Source: DATHSY01 sp046729855
GTDB lineage: Bacteria; Actinomycetota; UBA4738; HRBIN12
Length of the DNA stretch: 13,893 nucleotides
Direction of reading: 5' to 3'
NCBI GenBank assembly: GCA_046729855.1
Contig: JBKPHM010000028.1
Span: 1 to 13,893, forward strand
This document shows, in pieces, positions 1 to 7,328 of this stretch. The notes under the pieces are model-generated. The model made no database searches, was not told where the DNA came from, and was given only the letters and a program-made list of their open reading frames with translations. The position numbers and the translations under genes are program-made. How positions within the stretch are numbered: position 1 is the first letter of the stretch; every line of letters starts with the position of its first letter.

Positions 1-3
1 GCT

Positions 4-27
4 CCTGACGTCCCGCTGAACGTCAGG
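4..27. terminator. Short hairpin straddling the end of the histidine kinase gene
   Basis: The arms CCTGACGT (4-11) and ACGTCAGG (20-27) are perfect inverted complements with an 8-nt loop. The right arm contains the kinase stop codon (23-25). Its position at the 3' end of the minus-strand two-component operon suggests a transcription terminator or 3'-end stabiliser. No T-run follows on the minus strand within the visible bases and the window edge cuts off the rest, so the role is inferred from position only. Confidence 0.35.
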
Positions 28-1408
28 CCTCCGCCGATGGCAGTCGAACCTCGAACCGCGCGCCGCCGTTCGCGCCGTCGGTCACGCTCACCGATCCGCC
101 GTGCAGCCGCGCGACCTCGCGGACGATCGAGAGCCCGAGGCCGGCGCCACCGGAGTCGCGGTCCCGCGCGGTCTCCAGCCGGACGAACCGATCGAAGATC
201 CGCCCGCGATCCTCGGACGCGACCCCGCTCCCGTCGTCCTCGACCGACAGCACGACCCAGCCGTCGTTCGCGGACAGCGAGAGCCTGATCGCGCTGCGCG
301 CGTGCCGCGCCGCGTTGTCGGTCAGGTTCCGCAGCAGGTGCGCAAGCCTCGCGCGGTCGCCGAGCACCCTCCCAGCCGAGACGCCCCGCGTATCGATCCG
401 CAGCGACGTCGCCTCGCGGAGGCGCGCGGCCTCCTCCAGGACGAGGTCGTCGACGTCGATCGGCTCGGCGGCCCCGAGCCGAGCTCCCTCGTCGATCCGG
501 CTGAGCAGCAACAGGTCCTCCACGAGCCGTTGCAGCCTTTCGGCCTCCGCAAGCACCGGCTCCGCCAGCTCGCGGACGTCGCTGCGTTCCGGATGCGCGA
601 TGGCGACCTCCGCATGCTGACGGATCGACGCGACGGGCGAGCGGAGCTCGTGCGATGCGTCGGACACGAACCGACGCTGACGCACGTGGCTCGCCTCGAG
701 CCGGTCGAGCATCCGGTTCATCGTCGAGGCCAGGTGGCTGATCTCGTCCGACCCCGGCGGATCGGGTACGCGCCGGTGCAGCTCCTCGGCGGAGACCGCC
801 TCCACCTCACGACGGATCCGCTCGACGGGCGCGAGCGCGCGACCGACGATCAGCCACGTCACGGCGCCGACGAGCGCCAGGAGCAACGGGACGCCGATCG
901 CGAGCGACGCGATGACCGGCGCCGTCGCCTCGGCCACGTCCTCGAGGTCGCGCCCGACAATCACCGTCACGGGCCCGTCGGCCGTGCTCGTCGACCCCGA
1001 CACGACCAGGAACGGCCCCTCCTCGAACGGGACGTGGTCGAGGGTCGTCTCCCCGCCAGGCGCCAGGTTGACCAGCGCCGGACGGCCGGCGACGTTCGCC
1101 GTCGCCTCGACCACGACGCCGGCGTCGTCGACGACCTGCACAAACTCCTCGTCGGCGTCCCCGACAGCCGTCGTGGACAGCGGCGAGCCGGCCCGCAGCG
1201 CGGCGCCGACCACCTGCACTCGTGCGAGGGCCGTGGTTCGGACGTCGTCACGGATCGACGCCTGGAGGAACGCGACCATGCCGACCGAGGCGATCACGAG
1301 GAAGACGCCGACGACCACCACCGCGGCGGCAGTGGTCCGGATGCGGATCTCCCCGGCTCGGCCCCGGCCGCGAGCACGCCGTCGCGCGTTCGAGACCTCA
1401 GCCACCAT
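23..1408 (-). CDS. HAMP-domain sensor histidine kinase of a two-component system
   Basis: This is a membrane sensor kinase that autophosphorylates on histidine and passes phosphate to the response regulator encoded just upstream. Counting from the ATG at 1408 (461 aa): a basic N-terminus, a first membrane segment at about 27-50, an extracytoplasmic sensor region of about 110 residues, a second membrane segment at about 164-189, HAMP at about 190-240, and the dimerisation/phosphoacceptor motif SHELRSPV with His253. The ATPase domain follows, with an N box (RNLTDNA, about 360-366), a G1 motif (DDGSG, about 391-395), an F box (FDRF) and a G2 motif (GAGLGLS, about 421-427). All catalytic motifs are intact. 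The gene overlaps the regulator by 11 bp, so translation is probably coupled. An in-frame GTG at 1435 would add nine residues; I prefer 1408 for the shorter overlap. Neither start has a good Shine-Dalgarno site. The signal sensed cannot be read from the sequence. Confidence 0.93.
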   Translation of the reverse strand: MVAEVSNARRRARGRGRAGEIRIRTTAAAVVVVGVFLVIASVGMVAFLQASIRDDVRTTALARVQVVGAALRAGSPLSTTAVGDADEEFVQVVDDAGVVVEATANVAGRPALVNLAPGGETTLDHVPFEEGPFLVVSGSTSTADGPVTVIVGRDLEDVAEATAPVIASLAIGVPLLLALVGAVTWLIVGRALAPVERIRREVEAVSAEELHRRVPDPPGSDEISHLASTMNRMLDRLEASHVRQRRFVSDASHELRSPVASIRQHAEVAIAHPERSDVRELAEPVLAEAERLQRLVEDLLLLSRIDEGARLGAAEPIDVDDLVLEEAARLREATSLRIDTRGVSAGRVLGDRARLAHLLRNLTDNAARHARSAIRLSLSANDGWVVLSVEDDGSGVASEDRGRIFDRFVRLETARDRDSGGAGLGLSIVREVARLHGGSVSVTDGANGGARFEVRLPSAEA

Positions 1409-2075
1409 CTGCCGCCAGCCGGTAGCCGATTCCACGGACCGTCTCGATCGCCGAGCGCCCGAAGGGACGGTCGAGCTTGTTCCGGAGCCGACGCACGTAC
1501 ACCTCGACGATGTTCGGGTCGCCGTCGAAGGCGTCGTCCCAGACGTGGTCGAGGACGTCGGTCTTGGAGACAGCCTCGCCGGCGCGACGGATCAGGTACT
1601 CGAGAAGCGCCATCTCGCGCGCAGTGAGGCCGACCTCGACGTCGCCGCGCCACACCCGACGCGCGCCCGGATCGAGCCGCAGGTCCCCCGCCTCGAGGAC
1701 GGCGGGGCGCTCACCCGCGCCGCGTCGGATCAGCGCACGCAAGCGCGCGACCAGCACGACGTACGAGAACGGCTTGGTGACGTAGTCGTCCGCGCCGGTG
1801 TCGAGCGCCTCGGCCTCGTCGTATTCGCCGTCCTTGGCCGTCAGCATCAGGATGGGTGTCCAGACTCCCTCTTCCCGCAACGTCGCGCAGACGCGGTACC
1901 CGTTGATCCCCGGCAGGAGGATGTCGAGCACGATCGCGTCGTAGTCGCGCTCGCGCGCCATCCACAGCCCGTCCGTCCCGTTCAGGGCGACGTCGGTCGC
2001 GAACCCCTCGGCCTCGAGTCCCTTCTTGAGGCCGGCCGCGAGTCGTTCCTCGTCCTCGACCACCAGTACGCGCAT
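1398..2075 (-). CDS. OmpR/PhoB-family response regulator
   Basis: This is a DNA-binding response regulator of 225 aa, the usual length for the family. The receiver domain (1-118) has the acidic pair Glu7/Asp8, phosphoacceptor Asp51 in VLDILLPG, Thr79 and Lys101 (TKPF). The winged-helix domain (about 125-222) contains the typical LTAREMALLEYL and the C-terminal VRRLRNKLD...IETVRGIGYRL stretch. It is the first gene of a minus-strand operon with the sensor kinase, and its upstream gap is shared with a divergent gene for a secreted protein. Repeats with 11-bp spacing in that gap could be its own binding sites, giving autoregulation and control of the neighbour; this is inference. A GGGAAG element lies about 9 nt before the ATG. 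It resembles CusR/QseB/TcrX-like regulators, but I do not assign a gene name. Confidence 0.95.
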   Translation of the reverse strand: MRVLVVEDEERLAAGLKKGLEAEGFATDVALNGTDGLWMARERDYDAIVLDILLPGINGYRVCATLREEGVWTPILMLTAKDGEYDEAEALDTGADDYVTKPFSYVVLVARLRALIRRGAGERPAVLEAGDLRLDPGARRVWRGDVEVGLTAREMALLEYLIRRAGEAVSKTDVLDHVWDDAFDGDPNIVEVYVRRLRNKLDRPFGRSAIETVRGIGYRLAADGG

Positions 2076-2097
2076 GACGCCATCTTCCCGCGCGAAG

Positions 2098-2144
2098 CTG
2101 ACCGCTGCCTGAAACCCCGCCCGGGCCTTCAGCGCGGGTTCAGC
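2098..2144. promoter_or_regulatory. Two pairs of 11-bp-phased direct repeats between divergent genes
   Basis: On the plus strand TTCAGC occurs at 2128-2133 and again at 2139-2144, exactly 11 bp apart; as 7-mers these are CTTCAGC and GTTCAGC with a 4-bp spacer. On the minus strand TCAG also recurs at 11-bp spacing (plus-strand CTGA at 2098-2101 and 2109-2112). One pair points to the secreted-protein gene and the other to the response regulator. OmpR/PhoB-type regulators bind tandem half-sites about one helical turn apart, and the plus-strand 7-mers resemble the Streptomyces PHO-box unit GTTCACC and the mycobacterial PhoP half-site. Binding by the adjacent regulator is inferred, not shown. Confidence 0.5.
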
Positions 2145-2171
2145 CCTGATGGCCGAGACTGACTCCGCAAG

Positions 2172-2179
2172 AAGGAGGG
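2172..2179 (+). promoter_or_regulatory. Strong Shine-Dalgarno site
   Basis: AAGGAGGG lies 7 nt before the ATG at 2187. It is the clearest ribosome binding site in the window and fixes the start of the secreted-protein gene. Confidence 0.85.
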
Positions 2180-2186
2180 AGAATCG

Positions 2187-2927
2187 ATGACACGCAAGCT
2201 GGCAACGATCGTCGCCGTTGCGCTCCTGCTCGGCGCCGCACCGTCAACCGAGGTGGCCGCCGCGACCTGTCCGATCGAGCTTCCGCAGGGCAGCGAGCCC
2301 GTGACGCTCGACCCCGCCGACTTCGTCGCGCAGATCGACAACCCGTACTGGCCGATGGCGCCGGGGAGCAGGTGGACCTACCGCGAGTCAGACCCCAGGG
2401 GCAACTCGCAGGACGTGACGGTCACGGTCACGACGAGGACCAGGCAGATCATCGGTATCGACGCGACGGTCGTGCACGACAAGGTCACCGAGGACGGCGA
2501 GCTCGTCGAGAACACGTTCGACTGGTACGCGCAGGACTCGTGCGGCAACGTCTGGTACATGGGCGAGAACACCAAGGAGTACGAGGACGGCAAGGTCGTC
2601 AGCACCGAGGGTTCGTGGGAGGCGGGCGTCGACGGCGCGCAGCCCGGCGTGATCGTGCCTGCGGAGCCCGCGGTCGGGATGACCTACCGGCAGGAGTTCC
2701 TCGCGGGAGAGGCCGAGGACGCCGCGGCGGTGCTGAGCCTCGACGAGCAGGCGGGCGTGCCGTTCGGCCACTTCGACAACGTGCTCCTCACCAAGGAGTT
2801 CACACCGCTCGAACCGCGGGTGCTGGAGTACAAGCTCTACGCGCAGGGCGTTGGTCCGGTCCTGGCCGTTGCCGTGTCCGGTGGTACGGATCGCGAGGCG
2901 CTCATCACGTTCGGCACCGTTCCTTGA
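2187..2927 (+). CDS. Secreted protein of unknown function
   Basis: The 246-aa product begins with a Sec signal peptide: Thr-Arg-Lys, a hydrophobic core at about 5-17, and likely cleavage near residues 25-27 (VAAAT). Cys28 lies close to the cleavage site, but there is no proper lipobox, so lipidation is doubtful. The mature part has no membrane segment and is rich in beta-strand-like patterns and aromatic residues. Motifs that look conserved include DNPYWPMAPGSRWTY (51-65), FDWYAQDSCGNVWYMGE (111-127) and GSWEAGVDGAQPGVIVPAEP (142-161). I recall similar sequences annotated only as hypothetical proteins in various bacteria; no enzyme family is recognisable. Cys28 and Cys119 could form a disulfide outside the cytoplasm. 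The gene is divergent from the two-component operon and downstream of phased repeats, so it may be a target of that system. Confidence 0.85.
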   Translation: MTRKLATIVAVALLLGAAPSTEVAAATCPIELPQGSEPVTLDPADFVAQIDNPYWPMAPGSRWTYRESDPRGNSQDVTVTVTTRTRQIIGIDATVVHDKVTEDGELVENTFDWYAQDSCGNVWYMGENTKEYEDGKVVSTEGSWEAGVDGAQPGVIVPAEPAVGMTYRQEFLAGEAEDAAAVLSLDEQAGVPFGHFDNVLLTKEFTPLEPRVLEYKLYAQGVGPVLAVAVSGGTDREALITFGTVP

Positions 2928-2947
2928 CGGGATCGGCGCGGCGAGCC

Positions 2948-2953
2948 TACGGT
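2948..2953 (+). promoter_or_regulatory. Possible -10 box for the thioredoxin-like gene
   Basis: TACGGT matches the TANNNT pattern and ends 10 nt before the ATG at 2964, which would give an RNA with almost no leader. The spacing is looser than at the cyclase, Mur-ligase and cyanophycinase genes, so the call is weak. Read-through from the upstream secreted-protein gene, 36 bp away, is an alternative. Confidence 0.25.
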
Positions 2954-2963
2954 CGTCCTCGCG

Positions 2964-3290
2964 ATGCTCGTAGAGGAACGTCGAGTCCCTGACGTGACGC
3001 TTCGGTACTTCGACGAGTGTCCGCACTGGCGCGCGACGTACGACCTCCTCGTACAGGTGCTGCGCGACGAAGGTCTCGAGGTCGAGCCGCGGCTGGAGGC
3101 GGTCGGGTCCGACGAGGAGGCCGAACGCCTGGGCTTCGTCGGCTCCCCCACGATCCTCATCGACGGACGGGATCCGTTCCCCAGTCTCGACGAGCCGACC
3201 GGCCTGTCGTGTCGCATCTTCCAGACGCCGAACGGGCCGGCGGCGACGCCGACGTACGAGCAGCTGCAAGAGGCACTACAGACCGGATAG
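2964..3290 (+). CDS. Small thioredoxin-fold protein (DECPHW motif)
   Basis: This 108-aa cytoplasmic protein has the outline of a single thioredoxin fold. A first strand (VTLRYFDECPHW, 11-22) carries an active-site-like Cys19-Pro20-His-Trp with only one cysteine instead of CxxC. A helix follows, then GSPTILIDG (60-68) with the expected cis-proline at Pro62. A second cysteine, Cys83 (GLSCRIF), lies near the C-terminus and might act as the resolving residue. Close relatives, as I recall, are annotated as thioredoxin-family proteins, some beside organomercury lyase genes; none is present here, so the substrate is unknown. Starting at 2964 adds ten residues before the first strand; a GTG at 2994 is also possible and would match the usual start of the fold. 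The gene lies 36 bp after the secreted-protein gene on the same strand. Confidence 0.8.
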   Translation: MLVEERRVPDVTLRYFDECPHWRATYDLLVQVLRDEGLEVEPRLEAVGSDEEAERLGFVGSPTILIDGRDPFPSLDEPTGLSCRIFQTPNGPAATPTYEQLQEALQTG

Positions 3291-3371
3291 CACGGGCCTC
3301 TGGTCAGCGCGTGACGTCGCCGTCCGCTACCACGGCGCGGGCGGAGTACGTCGGGACCCCCGCGCGGGCGC

Positions 3372-3836
3372 TCAGACGGTGATGTCGGCCACGGTCGGCT
3401 GTACCAGCCGTTCGAAGTCCGCGTAGGCCACGCTCATCGTGAGGTCGTGCCTCCCCGCCTGGAACACGATCTGCTCGGCGCGGCTCATGTCGGCGTCGAC
3501 GCAGACGGGCACGTCGTAGAGGTTGCCGAAGGGCGGCATCGCCCCAGGCTCGCAGTCGGGGAACTTCGGTGCGAACTCGCTCTCGCCGGCCAGCATCACG
3601 TTGGCTCCATTCAGGACTCCGGCGACCTTGTCCACGTCCACCATCGACGGCGCCGGAACGACCAGCATCAACAGGTCACCGTCCGCTCGGGCAATCACGA
3701 CCTTCGCGAACGCGCGGCCCGGCACGTGCTCGGTCGCGGCGACCTGCTGGGCCGTGTACGCCGTTCGGTGTTCCCGCACATCGAACCCGACCCCGTGCTC
3801 ACGGAAGTAGCTCTCGAGCCGTCGCCTCGAGTCCAT
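3372..3836 (-). CDS. YbaK/EbsC-type aminoacyl-tRNA deacylase
   Basis: The 154-aa product has the YbaK/ProX fold signature. The segment TAQQVAATEHVPGRAFAKVV (28-47) has the conserved lysine at position 45, followed by LLMLVVPAPSMVDVDKVAGVL (55-75) and the loop CEPGAMPPFG (95-104) that shapes the substrate pocket. Family members hydrolyse mischarged aminoacyl-tRNAs in trans (for example Cys-tRNA-Pro or Ala-tRNA-Pro); the exact substrate here cannot be told. The frame is open back to a TTG at 3866, but GGGAGG (3842-3847 on the complementary strand) sits just before the ATG at 3836, so I use that start. It is convergent with the thioredoxin-like gene (81-bp gap) and divergent from the cyclase gene. 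Confidence 0.88.
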   Translation of the reverse strand: MDSRRRLESYFREHGVGFDVREHRTAYTAQQVAATEHVPGRAFAKVVIARADGDLLMLVVPAPSMVDVDKVAGVLNGANVMLAGESEFAPKFPDCEPGAMPPFGNLYDVPVCVDADMSRAEQIVFQAGRHDLTMSVAYADFERLVQPTVADITV

Positions 3837-3841
3837 CGTCG

Positions 3842-3847
3842 CCTCCC
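3842..3847 (-). promoter_or_regulatory. Shine-Dalgarno site that fixes the YbaK-type start
   Basis: On the minus strand GGGAGG lies about 5 nt before the ATG at 3836. It favours this start over the upstream in-frame TTG at 3866. Confidence 0.75.
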
Positions 3848-3884
3848 GCCATCGCTCAACGGACAATCATCCTCCGCTGGTCAA

Positions 3885-3894
3885 CTTTGCAAAG
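3885..3894. repeat. Perfect 10-bp palindrome CTTTGCAAAG
   Basis: This self-complementary, locally AT-rich motif lies between the divergent YbaK-type and cyclase genes, 49 bp before the former start and 63 bp before the latter. An operator is possible, but no second copy was noticed elsewhere, so its role is open. Confidence 0.3.
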
Positions 3895-3945
3895 AGGTCG
3901 GGCGCGAAGCCCGGAGCGGCCGTGGTCAGGATGCACTTCGCCGCG

Positions 3946-3951
3946 TACGCT
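3946..3951 (+). promoter_or_regulatory. -10 box of a probable leaderless promoter (cyclase gene)
   Basis: TACGCT is followed by exactly six bases (3952-3957) and then the GTG at 3958, so the first transcribed base would fall at the start codon. The same TANNNT-N6/7-start layout occurs at the Mur-ligase gene and at cphB. No clear -35 hexamer is visible, as is common for leaderless actinobacterial promoters. Confidence 0.5.
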
Positions 3952-3957
3952 CGGCGC

Positions 3958-6900
3958 GTGCTGGCCTGTACCCACTGCGGACGGCAGAACCCCGACGACG
4001 CCAGCTTCTGTTCGCGATGCGGGTCGCCGCTCACGCGGGGGCAGCCGACCGCGCGAGAGGAACGCAAGGTCGTCACGGTTCTGTTCGCCGACCTCGTCGG
4101 GTTCACGAGCAGGAGCGAGCGGCTCGATCCCGAAGACGTCCGTGCGACGCTCGGCCCGTACTTCGGGCGCCTGCGGGAGGAGCTCGAGCATCGTGGCGGC
4201 ACGGTGGAGAAGTTCATCGGCGACGCCGTGATGGCCGTGTTCGGTGCGCCGACGACGCACGACGACGATCCCGAACGCGCGGTCAGAGCAGCGCTAGCGA
4301 TCCGAGACGGCCTCGCCGAGATGAACGAGCACGAACCGGAACTGGACCTCCACGTCCGCATCGGCGTGAACACGGGCGAGGCGCTCATCTCGCTCGACGC
4401 CAGCCCCGCCCGGGGCGAGGGCATCGCCGCCGGCGACGTGGTGAACACGGCCGCAAGGCTGCAGAGCGCCGCACCGATCGACGGCATCCTCGTGGGCGAA
4501 GCGACGTATCGCGCGACCGAACGGCCGATCGAGTACGTGGAGGCCGAGCCCGTCGAGGCCAAGGGAAAGGCGGAGCGGGTCCGCGCGTGGGAGGCGGTCG
4601 GCGCCCGTTCCCATTACGGCGTCGACGTGTCGCGGCGGGTCGATACCCCGCTCGTCGGTCGCGAGCGCGAGGTCGCGTTGCTGATCGACGCCCTCGACCG
4701 GGCGCGCGAGCAACAGGAGCCGCAGCTCGTGACCCTGGTCGGCGAGCCCGGCATCGGCAAGAGTCGGCTCGTCCACGAGCTCTTCGCCCACATCGAGGGG
4801 ATGCCGGAGCTCATCACGTGGCGCCAGGGTCGATGCCTGCCGTACGGGGAGGGCGTGAGCTTCTGGGCACTCGGCGAGATGGCGAAGGCGGAGGCGGGCG
4901 TCCTCGAGACCGATTCCGACGATGAGACCGTCGCGAAGCTCCACCGGACGGTGAACGAGCTGATCGCCGATTCCGACGAGCGCGGCTGGGTCGCCAGGCA
5001 CCTGCGTCCGCTCCTGGGGCTCGCGCAGGAACCGGGCCGCGGGCAGGATGGATCCGAGGAGGCGCAGGGAGCATGGCGGCGGTTCCTGGAGTCGCTCGCC
5101 GAGCGCAGAGCGACGGTCCTCGTCTTCGAGGATCTCCACTGGGCCGACGACGGGCTCCTGGACTTCCTCGACTACCTGATGGACTGGACCCAACAGGTCC
5201 CCTTGTTCGTGACGTGCACGGCGCGACCGGACCTCCTGACGCGGCGTCCGGCCTGGGGCGGCGGGAAGCAGAACGTCGCGACGATCTCGCTCGGGCCGCT
5301 CAGCGATGAGGACACCGCGCACCTTCTCGCGAACGTTCTCCATCGCACCGTTCTCCCGGCCGAGCTGCAGTCGGCGCTGCTCACGCGCGCCGGCGGCAAC
5401 CCGCTCTACGCGGAGGAGTTCGCCCGCATGGCAACCGACCGCTCCGCGACCGATCTCGCCGGCGTGGAGCTGCCGGCGTCGGTTCAGGGCATCATCGCCG
5501 CCCGTCTCGACGGACTCGATCCGGGCGACAAGTCGCTCCTGCAGGACGCGGCGGTCGTCGGCAAGACGTTCTGGCGGGGTCTCGTCGCGACGATCTCTGG
5601 ACGGGACCCCTCCGACATCGAAGGACGACTCCATGAACTGGAGCGAGGCCGCTTCATTCGTCGGGCGCGTCGATCCTCTATGGCCGGCGAGACCGAGTTC
5701 GCCTTCCTGCACCTGTTGGTCCGGGACGTCGCGTACGGGCAGATCCCGCGCGCCGCCCGAGCCCACAAGCACCGGTCGGCCGCCGACTGGATCGCCTCGA
5801 TCGGCACGGACCGGTTGGAGGATCGAGCCGAGCTTCTGGCGCATCATTACCTGTCAGCGCTCGAGCTCGCCCGGGCGGCGGGCATCGAGATGGCGGGGCT
5901 CGAACGGCCCGCCCGACTCGCCCTGCGCGCGGCCGGGGACCGCGCCCTGGCGCTCGGCGCGTACGAGGCCGCCGAACGCGCGTACGCGTCGGCGGTGGCT
6001 CTGTGGCCCCACGACGATCCGGGCAGACCGGACCTGCTGTTCCGCTACGGTCGAACGCTCTGGGTCGCGCACGACACCGGCGCGGACGAGCTCGCGCAGG
6101 CGAGGGATGCCTTCCTTGACGCGGGGCAGGTGGATGCCGCAGCCGAAGCGGAGCTCATGCTCGGCGATCTCGCGTGGCGGAAGGGGTTCGGGAAGGAGGC
6201 CGACGGATACGTTCAGCGCGCGCTCCGGATGACCGAGGGCCGGCCGCCGTCGCGCGAGCTCGCGGCGGTGAAGGCGCATCTGGCGCGGTTCTTTATGGTG
6301 TCGGCCCGTCACGAGGACGCGATCCGGGTGGGACGCGAGGCGCTCGCGATCGCGGAGGAACTGGGGCTCGACGAGATCAAGACGTTCGCGCTCAACTCCG
6401 TGGGGACCGCGTCGGTCAGCCTGGGAGACCTGGACGGGTTTGCCGAGATCGAAGAGAGCATCGAGGTCGCGGAGCGAGCGAGCCTGCCGTGGCACATCAC
6501 CAGGGGGGAGGTCAACCTGGGCGTCTCGCTCTTCTACGCCGGCGAGGTGCGACGCGCCCTCGATGTGTTCCAGAGAGGCGTCGACGACGCCACCCGCTAT
6601 GGCATGGACGGATCGATCATCTGGACCAAGGCCGAGCTCGCGTCCGCGCTCTTCGAGGTAGGCCGCTGGGACGAGGCGCTCGCGATCGTCGAGACCGAGA
6701 TCACCCGCATCGAGGCGGGCGCCCCCCACTACCTCGAGGTGCAGCATCGGCGGACGCGGGCGAGCATCCGACAGGGGCGTGGCGACGTCGAAGGTGCGCT
6801 CGAGGACGTCGATCGCGGTGTCGAGGTGGGGCGGAGCGCACGCGATCCGCAGGCCGCCCTCCCTACGCTCGCCGACAGAGCCCGCGTCTTCTTCCTGGCC

Positions 6901-7311
6901 GGCCGCACCGAGGAGGCCGTCGCCTCGATCGACGAGATCTTCGACCGGCTCGATCGCGGGCCGGCGATGGACTGGAGCCTGTGGATCGTCGCGGCTGCGA
7001 TCGTGCTGTCGGAGGTCGGGCGCGCCGACGAGATCCTTTCGCTCGACGTCGAGCACCTGCCCTCGCGGTGGATCAAAGCCGCGCGGCAGTGGGCGTCCGA
7101 TGACCTGGCCGGAGCGGGCAACACGTTCGAGGAGATCGGTTCCGTGCCGGACGAGGCCTACGCCCGGATGCGGGAAGCCGAGCGGCTCCTCGACAGGGGC
7201 CGTCGCGCGGAAGCCCGCGTACCGCTCTCGCGGGCGCTCGAGCTGTACCGAAGTACGGGCGCGACCGCTTTCATCCGCGAGACCGAGCGGATGCTCGCGA
7301 CACCAGCGTAG
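3958..7311 (+). CDS. Zinc-ribbon, class III nucleotide cyclase, AAA ATPase and TPR multidomain regulator
   Basis: Counting from the GTG at 3958 (1117 aa): a double zinc ribbon (Cys4, Cys7, Cys18, Cys21); a class III cyclase homology domain at about 36-215 with metal-binding Asp45 (FADLVGF) and Asp89 (GDAVMAVFG), Lys85, and transition-state Asn163 and Arg167 (NTAAR); an AAA/STAND-type ATPase from about 230 with Walker A GEPGIGKS (262-269) and Walker B VLVFEDLHWAD (387-397); and an alanine-rich helical, TPR-like region from about 630 to the end. No LuxR-type HTH or membrane segment is seen. The residue seven before Asn163, often Asp in adenylate cyclases, is Ile here, so nucleotide preference is uncertain. 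Such proteins are common in actinobacteria and are presumed signal-responsive switches; partners are unknown. A GTG at 3922 with GGAG before it would add 12 residues. I prefer 3958 because of the TACGCT box and because the zinc ribbon then begins at residue 4. Confidence 0.92.
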   Translation: MLACTHCGRQNPDDASFCSRCGSPLTRGQPTAREERKVVTVLFADLVGFTSRSERLDPEDVRATLGPYFGRLREELEHRGGTVEKFIGDAVMAVFGAPTTHDDDPERAVRAALAIRDGLAEMNEHEPELDLHVRIGVNTGEALISLDASPARGEGIAAGDVVNTAARLQSAAPIDGILVGEATYRATERPIEYVEAEPVEAKGKAERVRAWEAVGARSHYGVDVSRRVDTPLVGREREVALLIDALDRAREQQEPQLVTLVGEPGIGKSRLVHELFAHIEGMPELITWRQGRCLPYGEGVSFWALGEMAKAEAGVLETDSDDETVAKLHRTVNELIADSDERGWVARHLRPLLGLAQEPGRGQDGSEEAQGAWRRFLESLAERRATVLVFEDLHWADDGLLDFLDYLMDWTQQVPLFVTCTARPDLLTRRPAWGGGKQNVATISLGPLSDEDTAHLLANVLHRTVLPAELQSALLTRAGGNPLYAEEFARMATDRSATDLAGVELPASVQGIIAARLDGLDPGDKSLLQDAAVVGKTFWRGLVATISGRDPSDIEGRLHELERGRFIRRARRSSMAGETEFAFLHLLVRDVAYGQIPRAARAHKHRSAADWIASIGTDRLEDRAELLAHHYLSALELARAAGIEMAGLERPARLALRAAGDRALALGAYEAAERAYASAVALWPHDDPGRPDLLFRYGRTLWVAHDTGADELAQARDAFLDAGQVDAAAEAELMLGDLAWRKGFGKEADGYVQRALRMTEGRPPSRELAAVKAHLARFFMVSARHEDAIRVGREALAIAEELGLDEIKTFALNSVGTASVSLGDLDGFAEIEESIEVAERASLPWHITRGEVNLGVSLFYAGEVRRALDVFQRGVDDATRYGMDGSIIWTKAELASALFEVGRWDEALAIVETEITRIEAGAPHYLEVQHRRTRASIRQGRGDVEGALEDVDRGVEVGRSARDPQAALPTLADRARVFFLAGRTEEAVASIDEIFDRLDRGPAMDWSLWIVAAAIVLSEVGRADEILSLDVEHLPSRWIKAARQWASDDLAGAGNTFEEIGSVPDEAYARMREAERLLDRGRRAEARVPLSRALELYRSTGATAFIRETERMLATPA

Positions 7312-7328
7312 GTCCCGCACGCTCGCGA

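Noticed and set aside
101..1627. 508-codon open frame on the plus strand
   Set aside because: It lies antisense to the kinase and regulator genes, its translation is Arg/Pro/Asp-rich without domains, and it results from GC-biased third positions.
3837..3866. Ten-residue N-terminal extension of the YbaK-type protein from a TTG
   Set aside because: The ATG at 3836 has a GGGAGG site just upstream, and the fold needs no extra residues.
4294..5847. 517-codon open frame on the minus strand
   Set aside because: It is antisense to the cyclase/ATPase gene and has no coherent domain content.
3958..7311. Anti-phage STAND/cyclase defence system
   Set aside because: A STAND-like ATPase beside a nucleotide cyclase suggested this, but zinc-ribbon/cyclase/ATPase/TPR regulators are ordinary in actinobacteria and no effector gene or other defence gene is nearby.
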